Shown here: piece by piece, positions 7,301 through 15,833 of the stretch
How positions within the stretch are numbered: position 1 is the first letter of the stretch
Layout: each line of letters starts with the position of its first letter
Assembly (NCBI GenBank): GCA_947626525.1
Contig: CANQSM010000027.1
Span: 1 to 37,446 of the forward strand
DNA: 37,446 nt
Source: an uncultured Phocaeicola sp.
GTDB taxonomy: Bacteria; Bacteroidota; Bacteroidia; Bacteroidales; Bacteroidaceae
Direction of reading: 5' to 3'
Translations under genes and position numbers: made by a program
Notes under the pieces: generated by a model
The model's input: only the letters and a program-made list of their open reading frames with translations
Told to the model about the DNA's origin: nothing
Database searches by the model: none

Positions 7301-7308
7301 CAAAAGTA
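7301..7308 (-). promoter_or_regulatory. Possible internal promoter ahead of the GT4 gene
   Basis: TACTTTTG on the minus strand fits the -7 consensus TAnnTTTG and would start transcription near 7294, leaving a leader of about 15 nt. No -33 TTTG is seen at the right distance. The gap between this gene and the previous one (48 bp to the chosen start) is larger than elsewhere in the operon. Confidence 0.35.
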
Positions 7309-7327
7309 CGTTTTTTTCTACTTTCCC

Positions 7328-8491
7328 TTACCATTTTTTGACCTTAATTAGTCGCAGGAACAGGTGAATTTGTGCGTGGACGGCCATTTTCATGATGTAA
7401 CACCGGTCGGCGAACCTTCGCCGGAAAGGGTAAGGGGCGGCTCCTTCGTGTCTTTTTTGTTGCAGGCAACGGTGCAAGGAGAGGAGCGGCCGTTCGAAGA
7501 AGAGTTCGGTAAGTACTTGTTGCTGTTTGGCACGCAGGCGTTCGTACTCTTCCGGATGTTGTTCCAGAAAGCCGATGAGCGCCACGGCTTCGTCCATGGT
7601 CGTCACATGGCATTCGTCGATAATCAATTCTTTGTGCGTCACTTCTTCCCGGTTCATGAGGACAAGACTTCCCAGGGAGATGGCTTCGGCGACGGAATTG
7701 CCCCGGATGGGGCGTCCGCCCATTTTCAGAAAATATTTGGAATGGAACACGGCCTGCAGGTTGTCGGCAATGCGTTGCCGGTGCAGGAGGATGGGATACC
7801 CTTTGTCCGCCAAAGGCCGGAAATGAGGCGGAACGCTTGTCACGGGACGTTCGGTGGTGGAGTTGATTTCCATGAAGATACCTTCTCTTTTGCCGGGAGG
7901 ATTGGACATCTGTTTCTCGTATTGTTCCATCAGCCGTTGCAGTGTGTCGCCTTTCAGGAAGGTATAAGGAAAGTCTATCTCATTGTTTGCCTGCATGTCG
8001 GTGACGACCCGTCCGCGTGCCATCTGGTTGAGGGTAACATCGTATCCGAAGCGGGCACGGTCGGTAGCCATGTTCGCTTCGCCTATCATATAGGCAAACA
8101 GGGTATGGGGATATCGGCGGACCACCCGTGTAGGCAGGCTGACGTTGATGGAAATCACTATATCGTATTGTCCCCAGTCCACCTCTTCGCAGGTTATGGA
8201 GTACTCTCCGTGCGTGTGCGCGCTGCCCGGACACATGAATTCCTGTGTAGGCAGCTTGTCCAGTGTATGGTCTTTCAGCATGCGGAGGTAGGGAGTCATG
8301 TGGGGAATGACGTAACGGTACAATTGCGTTTCGGCATCCCGCTCTTCTTTTACGATGTAGAAGTCTGTGTCCAGGTCGGCTACCAATCCGATGGGGCCGA
8401 CGCGTACCTGGGAGGAAAGCAGGATGGAAAGGGCGTTTTTCTCGGCAGGTGGACAGACATAAAGGTCTTGGTAAACGTCCTGTTTCACCAA
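7328..8491 (-). CDS. Glycosyltransferase-like glycan biosynthesis protein lacking an ATG start
   Basis: The frame encodes up to 387 residues. Near residues 265-285 it has GGRPIRGNSVAEAISLGSLV, like the donor-binding end of GT-B enzymes (compare EAM..G.P), so a glycosyltransferase role is likely though no named family is certain. There is no ATG: the first usable codons are TTG (8491) and GTG (8488), unlike its neighbours. The frame is open upstream to 8548, through the C9 tract at 8509-8517 that ends the preceding glycosyltransferase gene. Loss of one C would join the two genes into one frame of about 725 codons. This could be a natural start with weak translation, a phase-variable fusion, or a sequencing error in the homopolymer. 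A long open frame on the opposite strand here is a shadow. Confidence 0.65.
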   Translation of the reverse strand: MVKQDVYQDLYVCPPAEKNALSILLSSQVRVGPIGLVADLDTDFYIVKEERDAETQLYRYVIPHMTPYLRMLKDHTLDKLPTQEFMCPGSAHTHGEYSITCEEVDWGQYDIVISINVSLPTRVVRRYPHTLFAYMIGEANMATDRARFGYDVTLNQMARGRVVTDMQANNEIDFPYTFLKGDTLQRLMEQYEKQMSNPPGKREGIFMEINSTTERPVTSVPPHFRPLADKGYPILLHRQRIADNLQAVFHSKYFLKMGGRPIRGNSVAEAISLGSLVLMNREEVTHKELIIDECHVTTMDEAVALIGFLEQHPEEYERLRAKQQQVLTELFFERPLLSLHRCLQQKRHEGAAPYPFRRRFADRCYIMKMAVHAQIHLFLRLIKVKKW

Positions 8492-8504
8492 GGCGATTCG
8501 TAAG

Positions 8505-9506
8505 TTATGGGGGGGGGAGAACTTCTGTCGTATCTTTATGGGTTGCTGTCACGAGGTTGTCCGGAGAGGACTTTATCCATTTTAGGTAAAGGTAGCGCAG
8601 GACTTTTCCTAATAAGGTATAACGTATGCCCCAGTCTTTGAAAGCGGCCGGGTAGAGGCTTTCTATCTCCGGGTCGGCTGCGACGGGGGCTGTACGGGGA
8701 GGCAGACGTACGGGCTGCCCGTTTACCGGGCGGTCGTATTCGTAGCGGCCTATCCACTTGGAAATATGGAAGTGTGTCCCGTTATAGATACCGATGTTCC
8801 GTACTAACGTTCGGGCAGGGGTCAGGCATACTCCCTGGTGGCGGTAGATGGCTATTTCCCAGCATACATCCCAGGGAATGGGCGATTTGTCAAGGGATTT
8901 CAGGCAGGGGAACGAACCTCCGTATTGCATACGCAGGCAGTCTTCTTCCGTAAGTCCCTGCAAGGCCTCGTTCCGTGTGGTGTAATGTTTGAAGGCTTTC
9001 CATTTGTGGCGCCAGGTGGCCCATCCCCATCCGGACATGTGGGGAGTGAAATAGGTATCTCCTTTATCGGTAAGGCAAAGATTGGTGAATCCGGAGATGT
9101 GCATCACCTTTTCTTCTTCGTAGTATTGTTCCAGTGCCTCATTCATGTAAGTCAGGAAGTACGGGGAGGTACAGATATCGTCTTCCAGCACGATGATTCG
9201 GTCGTACGTTTCGAAGAGAGAGGCGATGCCTTCCAGAATATTGCGTTCCAGATAGATGTTGACGGGACGTTCGATGAGTGTCACCTTTTTGAATCCTGCC
9301 GTCCGGCGTAGTGTCTCGCGAAGAAGGCGTACCTGTTTCCAACTCTTTTCATCTTTTCCTCCATCGGAGAAGATGAAGAGTTCCGTTTCACCGGCCAGCT
9401 TGTTTTGTTGCAAGTGCGCAATGGTCTGTCGGGCGGTGTCCAGGCGGTTATAGACAAACAGCGCGACGGGTGCGGGAGATGTTTGGGTATGAGAAGTCTG
9501 TGTCAT
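8505..9506 (-). CDS. GT-A fold glycosyltransferase
   Basis: A 333-residue protein starting MTQTSHTQTSPAPVALFVYN. The core pattern is VALFVYNR, then TELFIFSDGGKDE, ERNILEGIASLFETYDRIIVLEDD and TSPYFLTYMNEAL, that is, a nucleotide-sugar transferase with a VLEDD metal-binding motif, related to GNT-I-like and GT2 enzymes of Bacteroides polysaccharide loci. W-rich HMSGWGWATWRHKW is typical of the same group. The start at 9506 overlaps the stop of the upstream gene by 4 bp (ATGA). Longer in-frame extensions upstream to 10211 run through the pyruvyl transferase gene in another frame and are not real. The gene ends in a tract of nine C (Leu-Pro-Pro-Pro, stop), with consequences for the next gene. Confidence 0.85.
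   Translation of the reverse strand: MTQTSHTQTSPAPVALFVYNRLDTARQTIAHLQQNKLAGETELFIFSDGGKDEKSWKQVRLLRETLRRTAGFKKVTLIERPVNIYLERNILEGIASLFETYDRIIVLEDDICTSPYFLTYMNEALEQYYEEEKVMHISGFTNLCLTDKGDTYFTPHMSGWGWATWRHKWKAFKHYTTRNEALQGLTEEDCLRMQYGGSFPCLKSLDKSPIPWDVCWEIAIYRHQGVCLTPARTLVRNIGIYNGTHFHISKWIGRYEYDRPVNGQPVRLPPRTAPVAADPEIESLYPAAFKDWGIRYTLLGKVLRYLYLKWIKSSPDNLVTATHKDTTEVLPPP
8509..8517 (-). repeat. C9 homopolymer tract at a glycosyltransferase gene junction
   Basis: Nine C on the coding (minus) strand cover the last codons of the gene at 8505-9506. With nine C the gene stops at 8505. With eight C it reads on into the next frame (7328-8491). With ten C it would stop at about 8485. Tracts of this kind slip in many bacteria. 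Confidence 0.8.
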
Positions 9507-10579
9507 AATAAAGGAGTGGATAAGGCATGGCGCAGAAACTCGGAAGAGAATTTCCGGTCTTCGGCGATGCATAAGTTTACCATATCGTATGGGAGAGACA
9601 ATAGCGCGTCCGGAGAAGCGGACAGCAGCTCCTCCCTTTCCATGAGGCGTGACCGGAGCCCGTACCGTTCCAGCAGGGAAGTGATGCGTGAAAGCCCTCC
9701 CGATAAATTCTTCAGTGCGACAAAAGGTTTGTTGAACAGCAGGGAAAAAATGATTCCGTGGAAAGAGTCGGTGACCACAAAACCTGCTCTGCTGAAACCT
9801 TCCAGCCATTTGTCCGGAGTGGGAAAACGGGCGAAGGTGAATTTGCCGAGATGTATTTCTCTTTCGGCATTGACGGTGTAGGCTCTCTTGCCGAGCTTTT
9901 CCGACAACGACCGGACCAGCGTCTGATGTGCTTTCTTGTTTCCTAACAGATAATAGAACAGGGTATCGTCCGGCGATGATTGCGTGGCGGGGAGCAACTG
10001 TTCGTAAAAAGAACGGTCGAACAGGAGGGTAGGGTCGGACACTTGGATGGCCTCCTGTCCGAAGATCTCCTTGCAGAGGCATACGCCTTCCTGTTCCCGT
10101 ACCGAAATGGATTGAAACTGTGAAAGTAGTTCCCGAATCCGGGAAGTCAGGGTAAGAGAACCTTTCCAGGTTTCCACTCCGAACGAAGCGGCATAAGCGA
10201 TTTTTCGGCATGCAGGAGGAGTAAAATCAAGAAAATAATTGGTTTCTACTCCTTTAATCATGTCGGGGCGCCACACTTGGTCGCTTCCTACAATGACGGT
10301 TTCCAGTGAAGAGGCCGTCTGTATCAGTTCTTTCTCCGAGCGGAGTGGAGGCGTGCAATGCAGGTGGTTGTGGATGTAACGTTGCATATTGCGGTGCATG
10401 ACCTGTTTACACAGGCATTGGTATAGACGGGAGCCGAGGTTTTCGTCGGTCCGGTTTCTCTGTCGTTCCAGTACAGTCACTTCATGTCCCTCTTTTCGCA
10501 GGAACTCCTGCAGGGCGTATGCTTGCAGAATGCCTCCATAGTTGCAGTGCAGGGGAAGTGTCAGGATACCTGTTCTCAT
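9503..10579 (-). CDS. Polysaccharide pyruvyl transferase family protein
   Basis: A 358-residue member of the family that includes CsaB and WcaK. It starts MRTGILTLPLHCNYGGILQAYAL, a typical N-terminus of the family, and has IVGSDQVWRPD (about residues 95-105), ISVREQEG, and near the C-terminus VVTDSFHGIIFSLLFNKPF, the conserved D-S-FHG segment. These enzymes transfer pyruvate from phosphoenolpyruvate to a sugar of the glycan as a ketal, adding negative charge; some relatives are true glycan modifiers of unknown specificity. It overlaps its neighbours by 4 bp on both sides and follows an FrhB-like gene, a pairing seen repeatedly in Bacteroides glycan loci. Confidence 0.88.
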   Translation of the reverse strand: MRTGILTLPLHCNYGGILQAYALQEFLRKEGHEVTVLERQRNRTDENLGSRLYQCLCKQVMHRNMQRYIHNHLHCTPPLRSEKELIQTASSLETVIVGSDQVWRPDMIKGVETNYFLDFTPPACRKIAYAASFGVETWKGSLTLTSRIRELLSQFQSISVREQEGVCLCKEIFGQEAIQVSDPTLLFDRSFYEQLLPATQSSPDDTLFYYLLGNKKAHQTLVRSLSEKLGKRAYTVNAEREIHLGKFTFARFPTPDKWLEGFSRAGFVVTDSFHGIIFSLLFNKPFVALKNLSGGLSRITSLLERYGLRSRLMEREELLSASPDALLSLPYDMVNLCIAEDRKFSSEFLRHALSTPLL

Positions 10580-11760
10580 TTTCGTAGATATTTAGTAAAG
10601 CCCTTTATTCCCAAGGCTTTGAGCAGTGGGGTACACATCGTTTCCAATCTCTTTGTCAGAGTCGGGCGTGTCAGGGAGGCGACAATCTGCCCGAATGCTT
10701 CCTGTTGCCTCCATCTGATAAAGAATTGCTCCCTTTCGGGATGCGGCACCGGACTGTGGCGGATGGCCGGATTATAGGATTCCATGGGGCGATAATCAAT
10801 AGGGGTATAACAGACGGAAGCATGGATTTGTCGCATTCGTTCAACTCCTTTCGGAGTATGCGCCATTACCAGACTCACCCCTTTGTCATCGGCGCAATAG
10901 GATTGGGGAGGCCGTTTCTCGATGCCCCAGCAATCTCCCAAAGTCAGGTCACTGCCTGCGCTGAATCCCCTTCGCGGGCAGGCATGGCAGGAGGGACGGA
11001 GATAGAGATTGGCAAAATAACCGGCCATATAAGGATTGGTTTTCCGATTGAAACGGATTTCCTTTTCACTATATCGGAGACAGAAGTCATATTGATTCCA
11101 TCCGTTTTGTTTGTCGCGGAATGTTACCTGTGTCAGCCGTTCCGGTTCTTGTGCGGTCTTGTACGGGTGCAGGAAACTGGCCCATACCGCCGGACTGGCT
11201 ACTCCGTGGCATAAGATGTCGAGGGTTATCAGGTGCTGATAGTCCCGGCGCAGGAACGCTTTCAGTCCTGCAATCTGGCATGATACTCCACTGAAGAGCA
11301 CTTCTCTTCCTTCTTTTAAAAACTGCTCTGCTTGCCGGAAACTGTTCCGCATGTCACTTTGCACATATTTGGAGCCTCTGAAAGCCGATAATCCCTCAAG
11401 CGTTTCCGTATAGTCGTGCATTACCCGGAATTCCCTGTCGAAGCGGGCTCCGAATACGACACCGCCGTTTCGGATGGTCTCTTCGGCCAGAGCGGTGAAG
11501 AGACCTCCGGAAGAACTCTCCAGGCGAATCTCCTCTTTCCGATGGATAGAGGCGTAGCACTGTATCGGTTCTTGGGGGACACCGGGATGCAGGCAGGGGC
11601 ATACCCTTTCGCAAAGGCCGCAGTCGGTGCAGTGTTCCGGGTCGGTCACCGGATACAGGAATCCTTCTTCATCTGTTTCCATCCGGATGCACTGCCGGGG
11701 ACAGACGGAAAGGCAGGCTGTACAGCCGCAGCACTCTTTTTTATGGGAAAGGACAATCAT
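10576..11760 (-). CDS. FrhB-like iron-sulfur flavoprotein (coenzyme F420 hydrogenase beta-subunit family)
   Basis: A 394-residue protein with two 4Fe-4S ferredoxin motifs at the N-terminus: Cys10, 13, 16, 20 and Cys44, 47, 50, 54. Then comes the FrhB_FdhB domain: ESSSGGLFTALAEETIRNGGVVFGA, RGSKYVQSD, VLFSGVSCQIAGLKAFL, and ILCHGVASP. In methanogens the family reduces F420. In gut Bacteroidetes the same fold sits in polysaccharide clusters next to pyruvyl transferase-like genes, where it probably does redox chemistry on a sugar or carrier; the substrate is unknown. It overlaps both neighbouring genes by 4 bp, so translation is probably coupled. Confidence 0.87.
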   Translation of the reverse strand: MIVLSHKKECCGCTACLSVCPRQCIRMETDEEGFLYPVTDPEHCTDCGLCERVCPCLHPGVPQEPIQCYASIHRKEEIRLESSSGGLFTALAEETIRNGGVVFGARFDREFRVMHDYTETLEGLSAFRGSKYVQSDMRNSFRQAEQFLKEGREVLFSGVSCQIAGLKAFLRRDYQHLITLDILCHGVASPAVWASFLHPYKTAQEPERLTQVTFRDKQNGWNQYDFCLRYSEKEIRFNRKTNPYMAGYFANLYLRPSCHACPRRGFSAGSDLTLGDCWGIEKRPPQSYCADDKGVSLVMAHTPKGVERMRQIHASVCYTPIDYRPMESYNPAIRHSPVPHPEREQFFIRWRQQEAFGQIVASLTRPTLTKRLETMCTPLLKALGIKGFTKYLRK

Positions 11761-12590
11761 GGTTTCTCGTTTTTACGTATCATGTGACATTCGATGCCCG
11801 ACAGCTCTGCTGCCAGCTGTGAGTAGGTACTCCGGTGCGAACCTATGATTTGGGCGGTGTGCGACAGTGCCCAAAGTTCCGCAACGCCGGCTTGCATGCC
11901 TTTCAGTGAGTTGCGTGACAGTTCGCAGCCGTAAGTCAGTATCCGGTTGCCGAACCGTTTTTTCAATTGCTGCTTGTCTTCTTCCGAGTCGGTGGCCAGA
12001 TAGAAGTTTATCTGCCCGTTTGCCTCTATCTCTTTTTCAATGGTTTCTATAAAAAGCGAAAGCGGACTCTCGGCTATCGAATAGACATGGTCTGTGCGGC
12101 GGAGATGGATTCCGATGGTTTGGGGAGTAAATTCGGCTGTAATTTCTTCTATGCGTGTTTCAATCTCCGGGACGGGATGAAAAAGAGTACGGCAACTTCC
12201 CGACGGATAAGGATAAAAGCGCCGGAAGCTGGCTATGTAGGCATCCTTTTTTTCTATCCATTGAGGAAAATCGAAGCGGTTATCCATCAGCAATCGTTCG
12301 TCTTCTTCATACATGCAACGACCGAATGCCGCTTTCTGCCAGAGGTGGGGAAGATACAGGTTTTTCCTGCGGGGACGGTCGTAACGGAGCATATCGGATA
12401 AGTGGGCTTCCCGGAGGATGATTCTTTCGTCAGGAATAGGCTGGAATAATTGTCTGAACTCACCATTCAGTCCCTGATCTTTGAACCAGACGATGCGTAA
12501 CGGGGTGTGGCAGGCATGTGCCAGCGATACGCCGGACGCTATGCTCCACAAACGGTTTGCCATTCCTCCTACCGGGACAAGTGTAATCAT
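11757..12590 (-). CDS. Fucosyltransferase-superfamily glycosyltransferase
   Basis: A 277-residue protein starting MITLVPVGGMANRLWSIASG, the glycine and Asn/Arg N-terminal pattern of alpha-1,2/alpha-1,6 fucosyltransferase relatives. IGIHLRRTDH, with His162, Arg164, Arg165 and Asp167, matches motif I (HxRRTD) that binds GDP-fucose. The C-terminal part has FYLATDSEEDKQQL, FGNRILTYG, and a late GSHRSTYSQLAAEL, which follows the order of motifs in the family. It probably adds fucose or a related 6-deoxyhexose, although the donor cannot be read from sequence. It starts 4 bp inside the previous gene and ends 4 bp inside the next. Confidence 0.75.
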   Translation of the reverse strand: MITLVPVGGMANRLWSIASGVSLAHACHTPLRIVWFKDQGLNGEFRQLFQPIPDERIILREAHLSDMLRYDRPRRKNLYLPHLWQKAAFGRCMYEEDERLLMDNRFDFPQWIEKKDAYIASFRRFYPYPSGSCRTLFHPVPEIETRIEEITAEFTPQTIGIHLRRTDHVYSIAESPLSLFIETIEKEIEANGQINFYLATDSEEDKQQLKKRFGNRILTYGCELSRNSLKGMQAGVAELWALSHTAQIIGSHRSTYSQLAAELSGIECHMIRKNEKP

Positions 12591-13522
12591 AATTTCTTTT
12601 TAATAAAACGGTTGATTGAATACAGGTCTTTTCCGGACAGCACGGAAAAGCAGGTTAATATAAATGCCGTGTAGATTTTGTGCTGGAACGGATAAATCCG
12701 GAAAGCATGATAGAATTCTTTCAAGGCCAGTCTGGGGTTCCGCGCGTAAATGGCCCGTACCATCCGGTTCTTATGCCACCAGGAAACGTAATTTCTTACT
12801 CCTTTGCGGTGGCGGGCTGTGGTCAGTAACGCATCAAAACAGGCATTCAGAGGCTCCTCTTCCGAAACCGGACGTCGGTTGCGTCCCGTGTAAATGAGGT
12901 GTACCGTTGTGGTGGGTATGAGTGAATAGGCAAAATCGCATTGGGCATGCAGCCGTGCGATGGTAATCAGGTCTTCGCCGCTTTTAATGCCTGCGGGAAA
13001 CCCTCCTACCCGTTCTATCAGTTCTTTGCGTACGGCAAAGGTGTTCATATTCAACGGAGCATTTGTTCCGGAAGCTATTTCGTAATAGTTGTCTATTATC
13101 CCTTCGTTTCCTTGGAAAGGAAGTTTGTCTCTTGGAAATTCGGGCAATGTTTTCGGCCCATCCTCTTTCTGTATGGTATAGCATGTGCTGAACAGTCCGC
13201 ATGAAGGGAATGTTTCTATTAAATGATGAAGGAGCTCAAGATGATCTGTTTCCCATTCATCATCGGCATCGAGAAAAGCGATATATGGATAAGAGGCATG
13301 TGCGATGCCTGTGTTCCGCGCTACGGATACTCCTGCGTTGGGTTGGCTGAGCAGGCGTACCCGGGTGTCGTTGATTTGCCTGACAAGGACCGCGCTCCGG
13401 TCGGTGGATCCATCATCCACTACGATGACTTCAAAGTTCCGGAAAGTCTGGGTCAAAACGGAAAGGAGACAACGTTCTATATAAGCTTCCTTGTTCCAGA
13501 GCGGAATGACTACGCTAATCAT
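12587..13522 (-). CDS. GT2 family glycosyltransferase
   Basis: A 311-residue GT-A enzyme starting MISVVIPLWNKEAYIERCL. The UDP-sugar binding pair DDGS lies at residues 36-39 and the metal-binding FLDADDEW at 83-90. GEDLITIARLHA near residue 180 supplies the ED acid typical of inverting GT2 catalysis. The tail (about residues 240-311) is basic and amphipathic, in keeping with peripheral membrane binding. It overlaps the upstream DUF5672 gene by 8 bp and the downstream fucosyltransferase-like gene by 4 bp. Confidence 0.9.
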   Translation of the reverse strand: MISVVIPLWNKEAYIERCLLSVLTQTFRNFEVIVVDDGSTDRSAVLVRQINDTRVRLLSQPNAGVSVARNTGIAHASYPYIAFLDADDEWETDHLELLHHLIETFPSCGLFSTCYTIQKEDGPKTLPEFPRDKLPFQGNEGIIDNYYEIASGTNAPLNMNTFAVRKELIERVGGFPAGIKSGEDLITIARLHAQCDFAYSLIPTTTVHLIYTGRNRRPVSEEEPLNACFDALLTTARHRKGVRNYVSWWHKNRMVRAIYARNPRLALKEFYHAFRIYPFQHKIYTAFILTCFSVLSGKDLYSINRFIKKKL

Positions 13523-14330
13523 GGCTTGCTTCCTCCTTTCCTTCTATATAGGGCTTATAAAATGTTTCATATTCGTTTTCCATATAGGCATGGCATCCGA
13601 ATGGCAGTTGTCTGGTGCGTGAAAACAGAAAGGAGGGACGTCCTTCGAATGCAAAGAACATGGCTTCGGAGGTGGTCGCTACCCGCCATTTCAAAGAACT
13701 GTCTCCCAGCATGGCGTAGAAGAGGTCTTCGTTTACATTCTCTCCGGACAGAAAGTCTTTCAGGTGATTACGATAACCGAATATTCCGAGAAGGGTAAGC
13801 GGCAGCCTGTGAAGAGGCCCTCTGTAACGATAGAATCTCCAGAGCCCTCTGGCATAAAGCACTTTTCCTGTAATGGAAAAAACGTTGATGAATGCCGGAA
13901 TCCGTCGTAGCGAGAAACCTCCGTTGCCGCTGTTTAAAGGATCTACTTCCTTATTGAGCTTAAGAAAAGGGGCCCCGATGTAGTCGTAGCCTTTCTGGCA
14001 CCATTTGTCCAGTTGGTCGCTGAAGACATAGGCGTCTAATTGGTAAATGAGCATGTACTCCCATTCGGAGAAACGCTGGTAAAAGGAGCTGGTCAACATG
14101 AGCCGGTTGTACCCATGCTGGCTGACAAAGAAACTTTCATCGAAACATTCAATCCGGCAAGCCGCATGTTCTTCTTCAAAAACCTGACGGTAAACGGTCA
14201 AATCGAGCGACCGAGGAGATATCAGGCAAAGATCGTGCCGGCTTAGTATGCGGATGCATTGGCGAAGCGATTTCATCTCCTCTTCTGACAGAATCTTTTT
14301 GTAAATAGGTATGACGACAATCTTTTTCAT
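13515..14330 (-). CDS. DUF5672 family protein, probable glycosyltransferase
   Basis: A 271-residue protein starting MKKIVVIPIYKKILSEEEMKSL. The order FVSQHGYNRLMLTSSFYQRF, EWEYMLIYQLDAYVF, YDYIGAPF, NSGNGGFSLRR and ENVNEDLFYA is that of DUF5672, a GT-A-like family found in glycan loci. LIYQLDAYVF would hold the metal-site acid and GNGGFSLRR is typical of galactosyl- or glucosyl-type GT-A enzymes. Its sugar is unknown. The start overlaps the flippase stop by 4 bp. Confidence 0.8.
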   Translation of the reverse strand: MKKIVVIPIYKKILSEEEMKSLRQCIRILSRHDLCLISPRSLDLTVYRQVFEEEHAACRIECFDESFFVSQHGYNRLMLTSSFYQRFSEWEYMLIYQLDAYVFSDQLDKWCQKGYDYIGAPFLKLNKEVDPLNSGNGGFSLRRIPAFINVFSITGKVLYARGLWRFYRYRGPLHRLPLTLLGIFGYRNHLKDFLSGENVNEDLFYAMLGDSSLKWRVATTSEAMFFAFEGRPSFLFSRTRQLPFGCHAYMENEYETFYKPYIEGKEEASHD

Positions 14331-15772
14331 TTGAACTGTTTCTTTAAGTATCGGAAGCTCTCTTTCAGTACAACGGCTTTACAAAGATACAAGACTCCTG
14401 TGTATAGTGAAACAACTATCGCTATTTTTATACCCAGTCGGAGATAAATGTTTGCTATATCCAATGTGATGAAATAAGCTGTGGCGACAGCTCCCGACGT
14501 AATAAGCAGAAACGGGAGGATATCCCGGCATATCAGATTGAAGAGCCGTATGGGAATGCAACGGTGTACGAAATAGTACCAGACGAAGAACCAGAGCAGA
14601 TTGACCAGCACATAGTTGATGACCATCTGAATCAGTCCGTAGGGATAGGAAAACCATACGACAGCCAGTTGAAGGATATCCAGCACGATGGTGGAACACA
14701 TGTAGATATTTGATTTTCCATGACTGACGATAACATTGGCGCACAGGTTGTTGATGGGGGTGATAGCTCCCCAGATGCAAAATAATTGCATATAGGGGAT
14801 ACTGGCTGCCCATTTGTCCGTAACGGTGATGAATATGAATTCGCGGGAGACAAGCGCCAATCCCAGCATGCAGGGGAAGACAAGGAATGCGACAAAACGC
14901 GTCAGTTTACGAAAAGCCAGTTCCTGCCGTCCGGGGTCGTTGGCCAACTGTGCCAGAACCGGTTGGGAGACATTGTTTACCATGCTCCATACGACGGAAT
15001 AACCTATATAGCTCCATTTGTATCCTTGTCCGTAATCTCCGGCTTCTTTCGGTGAGTAATATTTACCAATCAAGGGCCCGAATATATTACTGTTGATGGC
15101 ATTGAAAAGTCCGGTAAACAGTAGCTTGACACTGAAAGGAAACATGCTTCGAAGGGGAGAGAAGCTGAATCGGAAAGCGGGACGCCACGGTGAATAATAC
15201 CAGCGAAGTCCTGTAGCGATAAATCCTTGTAAGACCATCTGTGCGAACAGACTCCAGTAAGCCATTCCTTGCCAGGCCATGCCTACGGCTGCTATGCCGG
15301 AAATCACGAAAGCGGTAATTTCAATTTTAGCCTTTTCTTTAATCATCATATTCTTCACAAGAATGGCATTGTGTACTGTCCCTGTGCTTCCGAACAGAAA
15401 CCAGAGAAACATGAAGCGTGCCGGGGTGGTAAGGGAGGGGACTCCCAGCCATACGGCAATGTACGGCGCGGCAAAGAAAGAAAGCGCATAGAGTATTGTC
15501 CCCATGCCGGTGCTGAACCAGAATACAGCATTGTAGTCTTGGTCCGTGGCGTCTTTCTTGTTGATGAGTGCGGTGGTGAATCCACTGTCTAAAAGAAGGC
15601 TGGCGGCCGTTGTAAAGATAATGAGCATGGTAAACATGCCATAGTCCGTCTGGGAGAGTGACCGTGCCAGCATGATACCGAATAGCAGGCTCAGCAATTG
15701 CTGGCAGCCATTGCTAATGCCTCCCCAAAAGAGGCCTTTTGCTGTTTTGTCTTTCAGGGATTGTTCTGCCAT
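14327..15772 (-). CDS. Wzx-type polysaccharide flippase (MOP superfamily)
   Basis: A 481-residue hydrophobic protein with about 12-14 membrane segments. It starts MAEQSLKDKTAKGLFWGGIS, then NGCQQLLSLLFGIMLARSLSQTDYGMFTML, the classical N-terminus of oligosaccharide flippases (RfbX/TuaB group). It should move undecaprenyl-linked glycan units from the inner to the outer leaflet. It is the first gene of the glycan block. The 61 bp to the preceding gene show no -7 element, so transcription may come from the metG side. No polymerase (Wzy), no initiating phosphoglycosyl transferase and no UpxY/UpxZ regulators are seen in the window. Confidence 0.88.
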   Translation of the reverse strand: MAEQSLKDKTAKGLFWGGISNGCQQLLSLLFGIMLARSLSQTDYGMFTMLIIFTTAASLLLDSGFTTALINKKDATDQDYNAVFWFSTGMGTILYALSFFAAPYIAVWLGVPSLTTPARFMFLWFLFGSTGTVHNAILVKNMMIKEKAKIEITAFVISGIAAVGMAWQGMAYWSLFAQMVLQGFIATGLRWYYSPWRPAFRFSFSPLRSMFPFSVKLLFTGLFNAINSNIFGPLIGKYYSPKEAGDYGQGYKWSYIGYSVVWSMVNNVSQPVLAQLANDPGRQELAFRKLTRFVAFLVFPCMLGLALVSREFIFITVTDKWAASIPYMQLFCIWGAITPINNLCANVIVSHGKSNIYMCSTIVLDILQLAVVWFSYPYGLIQMVINYVLVNLLWFFVWYYFVHRCIPIRLFNLICRDILPFLLITSGAVATAYFITLDIANIYLRLGIKIAIVVSLYTGVLYLCKAVVLKESFRYLKKQFK

Positions 15773-15833
15773 ATCTTATAGGTTGCCTTGTTCGAGATTC
15801 ATTATTGCCGATGAAAGGGGCTGCGTTGGGCAT

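Noticed and set aside
7364-8503. A 379-codon rightward frame opposite the glycosyltransferase-like gene
   Set aside because: It mirrors a GC-rich coding gene, has no recognisable domain (Phe/His/Gly-rich), and no promoter. The leftward frame has family motifs and operon context.
8505-10211. A 568-codon leftward frame that extends the GT-A glycosyltransferase upstream
   Set aside because: The extra 235 codons cover the pyruvyl transferase gene in another frame and are rich in Arg/His/Pro. The ATG at 9506 with a 4-bp overlap fits the operon.
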